Origin: Isoetes engelmannii | Taxonomy: Eukaryota; Streptophyta; Lycopodiopsida; Isoetales; Isoetaceae | Direction: 5' to 3' | NCBI GenBank assembly: GCA_011763485.2 | Contig: JAANSK020273712.1 | Location: 1-25,579 of the forward strand | Length of the DNA: 25,579 bases | Part shown: in pieces, positions 21,480 to 25,579 of the stretch | How the letters are laid out: each line of letters opens with the position of its first letter | Position numbering within the stretch: the first letter of the stretch is position 1 | Program-made: the position numbers and the translations under genes | Notes under the pieces: model-generated | What the model was told of the DNA's origin: nothing | Databases searched by the model: none | The model's input: only the letters and a program-made list of their open reading frames with translations

Positions 21480-23039
21480 TCAGGTGGCTAGAATCGATTT
21501 ATAAGAGAAATTTGTTTGGACGGAGGTGAACACAGAAGTTGTCAACCAAAATCACAAAGCCGACAAATTTTTTGCTACGTCACCAACAACTGGTGCCGTT
21601 TTGACCAAAATTCAGAAATTATGTTGCACAAAGGTGCCGTTTTGAGTGAGACCAATTTTATCAGAGATTTGTGATTGTTTGAGCATCGTTGATGCAGTTT
21701 CAATGACATACGCTTTGTGTGGTTAAATCCTTGGTTTGTCAGTTCTTGTGCATTCATAGCTCAGCACTATCTTCTCTACTATCTTCTGATAAATTGTAAG
21801 GACCTTCAAAGGATGGATTCTACAAAATTCAACAACCCAAATGCTATTTTGAAAGGAGATAATTATCATCAGCGGATTAGTGGATTGATGTGTTTGAAGG
21901 CTATCTCCACATGCATAATGTGGATTCGCTCATTGATGGTTCTAATAATATTAAGGATGCAGACTTTTCATTAAAGAAGGCCTTCCAGAAGTTCTAGCAT
22001 CACTGGAAGTTCAGTGCCATATCAGGGGTTGTAAACTGTTGTCTAATGCGCTGAAAAGGATGTACGCTCGAGATACAGACTCCGGGGCCTTTTTCTTTAG
22101 AGACGAGTTGCATTCACTACGCTTGGACAGTTGTAAGGATATGCTTGGATATATTTCTAAGGCCAAAAACATTAAAAGCAAGCTGGAAGACATGAAGCAA
22201 GAAGTATAAGAACGTGAGGTCATTTCCGTCTTGCTTCGTGGTCTCTCTTTAGATTACCAGCCTTTCATTCTTGCTTTGGGTCCAAGAGAAACTCCAATTA
22301 AGTTGAAAGACTTGCCTAATATTCTTCTTCAAACTGAATTGGAGTTGAAAAGGTCTTCACATCAGGATGCTTTCTTTTCAACGCATAATTCCAAAAAGCA
22401 CTCTGACAAGTTCTCTCGCAATAAGTCCTCCACTGTTTCTGAATCCTTTAGGAGTAATTCTAATAGGGGAGCAAGAATAAAAGGTTCAAGCAGATATCCA
22501 TGCCAATATTGACATGAGAAAGGGCATTGGATTAGTGATTGCCCAAAGCACTTGAAGAAGGAAGCCAAAGCTGCAATAGGTAAAAATCAGCTAGCACATG
22601 ATCGTAAAGAGCGATCTAATTTCGTGGCTGCTGAATCTGAACCAGATTGAATGCTTATTCAAAGCTTCTGAGGTATCTTCGGACAGATCTGATAGTGATC
22701 CGTGGTATCTTAATTCAAGTGCAACTTCGCACACGACAGGAAAAAGGAAATACTTTTCTAAATTACAGCAAATGGATGGTGGTCGAGTCAAGTTGCTGAT
22801 GATTCAAGCTATCACATTCAAGAAAAGGGCGAAGTCACATTTTCTACTCAGGAAAGTGGCATAAATTACATTCCTATACTTGAAGACAATTTAGTGTCCG
22901 TTTCTAAGGTTGAGGAGAAGTTATACTTACTCCTACGCGCCCTGTTGTTCCTAATTCTGATGTTGTTGCTCGCGGAATTGAAGTTTTGCGCCCTAGTTGT
23001 AGAGCAAAAAGGCTTGATTGCTGCTATTGGTCTCTCTTC

Positions 23040-23800
23040 GGATGAGTTATGGCATGCTCGTTATGGTTATGGTCATTTAAGATGCCAATCTCTTTGTCTA
23101 ATGCATAGCAAAGAGATGGTTGTTGGCCTGCATCTTTCCCCAAGGAGGCTTTCCCCAAGGAGGCTGTGAAGAAAATGAAAGATATTTTGGAGATTGTGCA
23201 TAGTGATATCTGCGAACTTAAGGTCCATATTTGAGCGGATCCCGCTATTTTTGTACCTTCATTGATGATCATTCTAGGATGACAAGGGTATATCCTTTGC
23301 ATTATAAATCTGATGTGCTAACAACCCGGTTTAAGGAGTTCAGGTTAATGATACAAACAGGAAAAATGATTAAGGCTTTCAGGTCAGATAATGTCGTGAG
23401 TACAAGAATCATGCTTTTGATGCTTATCTTCGAGATGCTAGGATTGTTCGTGAGATGAGTGCTCCCGATTGCTCGCAACAAAATGGTATAGGTGAATGCA
23501 AGAATCTTGCTCTTATGAATTTAGCACGTAGCATGCTCGCTTATAAACGTTTGCATGCATCCCTTTGGGGCGAAGCAGTGAAAACAGCAGTGCATCTTTT
23601 GAATAACGCTCCCACAAAAATTGTGAAAGGTAAAACACCTTTTGAAGTGTTCTATGGTACAAAACCTGATATTTCGGATTTGAAAATCTTTGCTTATCCT
23701 GCCTTTGTGCATCCTCATTCACTGTTGACGAAACTTGATGATAGGGCAGTCAAATGTATTTTTATTGGTTATGCGATCGATATAAAGCTTACAAATTCTA
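23040..23800 (+). mobile_element. Integrase region of the Copia fossil
   Basis: Shows an HARYGYGHL zinc-binding region, YFCTFIDDHSRMTRVYPL of the integrase core, and SAPDCSQQNGIGE with LLNNAPTKIVKGKTPFEV downstream. These are standard landmarks of the Copia integrase. Fossil, part of the element from about 21238. Confidence 0.9.
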
Positions 23801-24199
23801 TGATCGAGCCACTAAGAAGCTTGTGATCAATTCGGATGCAAAGCGTTTGGAGGATGTTTTACGATGTTTTCGAGCATGATGTTGGAGTGAAATTTGATAT
23901 TCATTCTTTGCTTGATATTAATACTCAGAATGCTTAACGCTGCTCCTGTTGCTGTTGCTGCTGTCATCAACAGTTCTTGTGATCATAGTGAAGATGATCT
24001 TGCTGCCTTGTCTGATATTCGCGCTGCAAATCAGCCTGCCCCTAGTTCTACGACTGCTCCAGCCCCATCTCTTGCTGAAAATCATGATGATAGTGTGCCC
24101 TTAAGGCGATCTGAGAGGTTAAAAGCCTTAGCTGATGCCCAATCAACTGTTACGAACACTTGTAAATTTTGCTTTGATGGCAAAAATCTATGAAGATCA

Positions 24200-24800
24200 C
24201 ACGCCCTCTAGTTTTGCTGAAGCTCATACCAATCCAGATTCGGTGGCTTCGATGAAACATGAATATAATAAACTGATTAAGAATGAGACTTGGGATCTTG
24301 TTCCTCTTCTTAGAAATGGATCTTCAAAGAAAAACATAATGCAGATGGCTCACTCAGTAAGCATAACGCCAGACTAGTTGCCAAGGGATTCACTCAGCAG
24401 CATGGAATTGATTATGACGAAGTCTTTGCTCCGGTTGCAAGATTGACAACCGTGCGCGCTATTTTTGCCTTAGCAGCAAGCAAGGGCTGGCCCGTATATC
24501 AAATGGACTTCCAAAGTGCCTTCTTAAATGGAGAACTGTGCCATGAAGTCTATACGATGAAGTCTATATGTAGCAGCCAGAAAGGCTTTGTCTCGAAAGG
24601 GGAAGCCCACTTAGTATGTAAATTGAAGAAGAGTCTTTATGGCCTTAAACAAGCACCTCGGTGTTGGTATCAAAAGGTAGATTCTTATCTTAAATCACAA
24701 GGTTATTCTTCTTCCGCAGTAGATCCAAATTTGTACTTTAAAATCAAAGGTACATCTCTCTGCATTGTCGTGTTGTACGTACGTTGATGATTACAGGAGA
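24200..24800 (+). mobile_element. Reverse-transcriptase region of the Copia fossil
   Basis: Landmarks are KNETWDLVP, ARLVAKGFTQQHGIDYDE, VFAPVARLTTVRAIFALA, YQMDFQSAFLNGEL and LKKSLYGLKQAPRCWYQK, all typical of Copia reverse transcriptase. Fossil, part of the element from about 21238. Confidence 0.93.
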
Positions 24801-25199
24801 TGCTTGTGGTCTTATTGATCAATTGCGCACTTTGCTTATACATCAATTTGCTATGACAGACTTGGGTCTGTCCCATTACTTTCTTGGGATTGAGATTAGG
24901 CAAACTCACGCGGTATCACTTTATCCCAAGGTAAGTACGTGAAAGATCTTCTCACAAAGTTTCATATGACAAATTGCGAGGCTGCAACACACCCGATGGA
25001 GCCTGGTTTGAAGTTGTCAGCCTATGATGAGTCTCCTCAGATGCTATTTGTATCGGTCACTTGGTGGTCTGATTTACCTTACAATCACCAAATGAATGAG
25101 ATCTCTTTTGCGGTTGGCATGTTGAGCCGCTTTATGGCTTTATGGCCTGTCCAAAACAGAGTCATTGGACAGCAGCAAAAAGGGTGCTTGCCTACTTAA

Positions 25200-25460
25200 A
25201 GGACACTCTTAGCGAGGGCCTCTGCTATAGGCGTGATTAGTCGCCGTCTTTGCATGGTTTTGTCGATGCTGATCATGCTGACTGTCTTGATACCCGTCGC
25301 AGCACCACAGGTTATGTTTTTGGACTCGGCAAGAACATCATTTCTTGGCTCAGCAAGCGTCTTTCTAGCACGGAGGCCGAGTATAAAGCCTTAGCAACTG
25401 CTGCTGCTGAATCTGTTTGGTTAACCAATTTTTTTGCAGACCTCTTCACCAAGCCTTAGC
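25200..25460 (+). mobile_element. RNase H region and 3' end of the Copia polyprotein fossil
   Basis: [20 protein letters not shown] and [18 protein letters not shown] are the Copia RNase H signature. ADLFTKP then a HFRNLR-like tail mark the polyprotein end. The last 100 bases are untranslated sequence before the expected 3' LTR. Confidence 0.92.
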
Positions 25461-25579
25461 AGGGTCAACATTTCAGAAATTTAAGAATCAGCTTAGTACT
25501 CGAATGTTTCTGGATGAGGCTCAGCGAATACATCAGCCAAGCGCTGACGGCGACGGAGCTCTGCTTGGTACCTAACAGG

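Larger units (their letters stand above)
21238..25579 (+). mobile_element. Ty1/Copia retrotransposon, broken, running off the right edge
   Basis: A 5' LTR of about 230 bp ends in CA at 21466-21467, directly followed by the primer-binding site. Then come gag with a zinc-knuckle region (about 21812-22560), protease (near 22700), GAG-pre-integrase and integrase (about 23040-23800), reverse transcriptase (about 24200-24800) and RNase H (about 25200-25440), in normal Copia order. The 3' LTR would lie beyond the window. Many breaks (at least ten, roughly) mark it as an old inactive copy. The exact left boundary is uncertain within about 21230-21260. Confidence 0.93.

Overview
The window is nuclear DNA from a land plant. 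One recognisable host gene, an organellar-type alanyl-tRNA synthetase, is cut into exons by spliceosomal introns, and everything around it is repeat-rich. The plant-type Ty1/Copia sequence with a TGGTATCAGAGC primer-binding site, the LINE relics and a very long repeat-filled intron would fit a large-genome plant such as a fern, but nothing here proves the clade.

Layout. Positions 1-4588 lie downstream of the synthetase gene. They hold two hairpin or fold-back structures at the left edge, a compound microsatellite, a probable LINE endonuclease relic, and a promoter-like block (four CACGTG G-boxes, a TATA-like site and a telo-box) before an unidentified 50-codon reading frame. Positions 4589-16365 on the minus strand carry nine exons of the synthetase, giving about 782 codons without interruption from just before class II motif 3 to the C-terminal glycine-rich domain. 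Seven of the eight introns are 62-116 bp. The eighth, 5137-14017, is 8,881 bp and holds many short tandem duplications, minisatellites, a fold-back sequence and a TRIM-like terminal-repeat pair. One small intron appears to use a GC-AG splice pair.

Positions 16366-25579 are upstream of the recognised exons. I find no N-terminal synthetase exon (about 190 residues, including motifs 1 and 2) there. The first exon seen has a usable acceptor, so the 5' part probably lies beyond the window across another repeat-filled intron of more than 9.2 kb. This segment contains a CCTATACACCTATCA-type minisatellite, a 70-bp tandem repeat within a cluster of perfect heat-shock-element-like palindromes, fossil Copia gag and reverse transcriptase pieces, and a gypsy relic abutting a LINE relic on the other strand. 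It ends with a long broken Ty1/Copia element that has its primer-binding site and domains in normal order and runs off the right edge.

The synthetase charges organellar tRNA-Ala and clears mischarged products. The other elements are not expected to work with it. I see no convincing evidence of a previously undescribed multi-gene system. The most checkable oddities are the GC-AG intron, the strongly bimodal intron sizes, the heat-shock-element cluster, the fold-backs, and the density of short tandem duplications.
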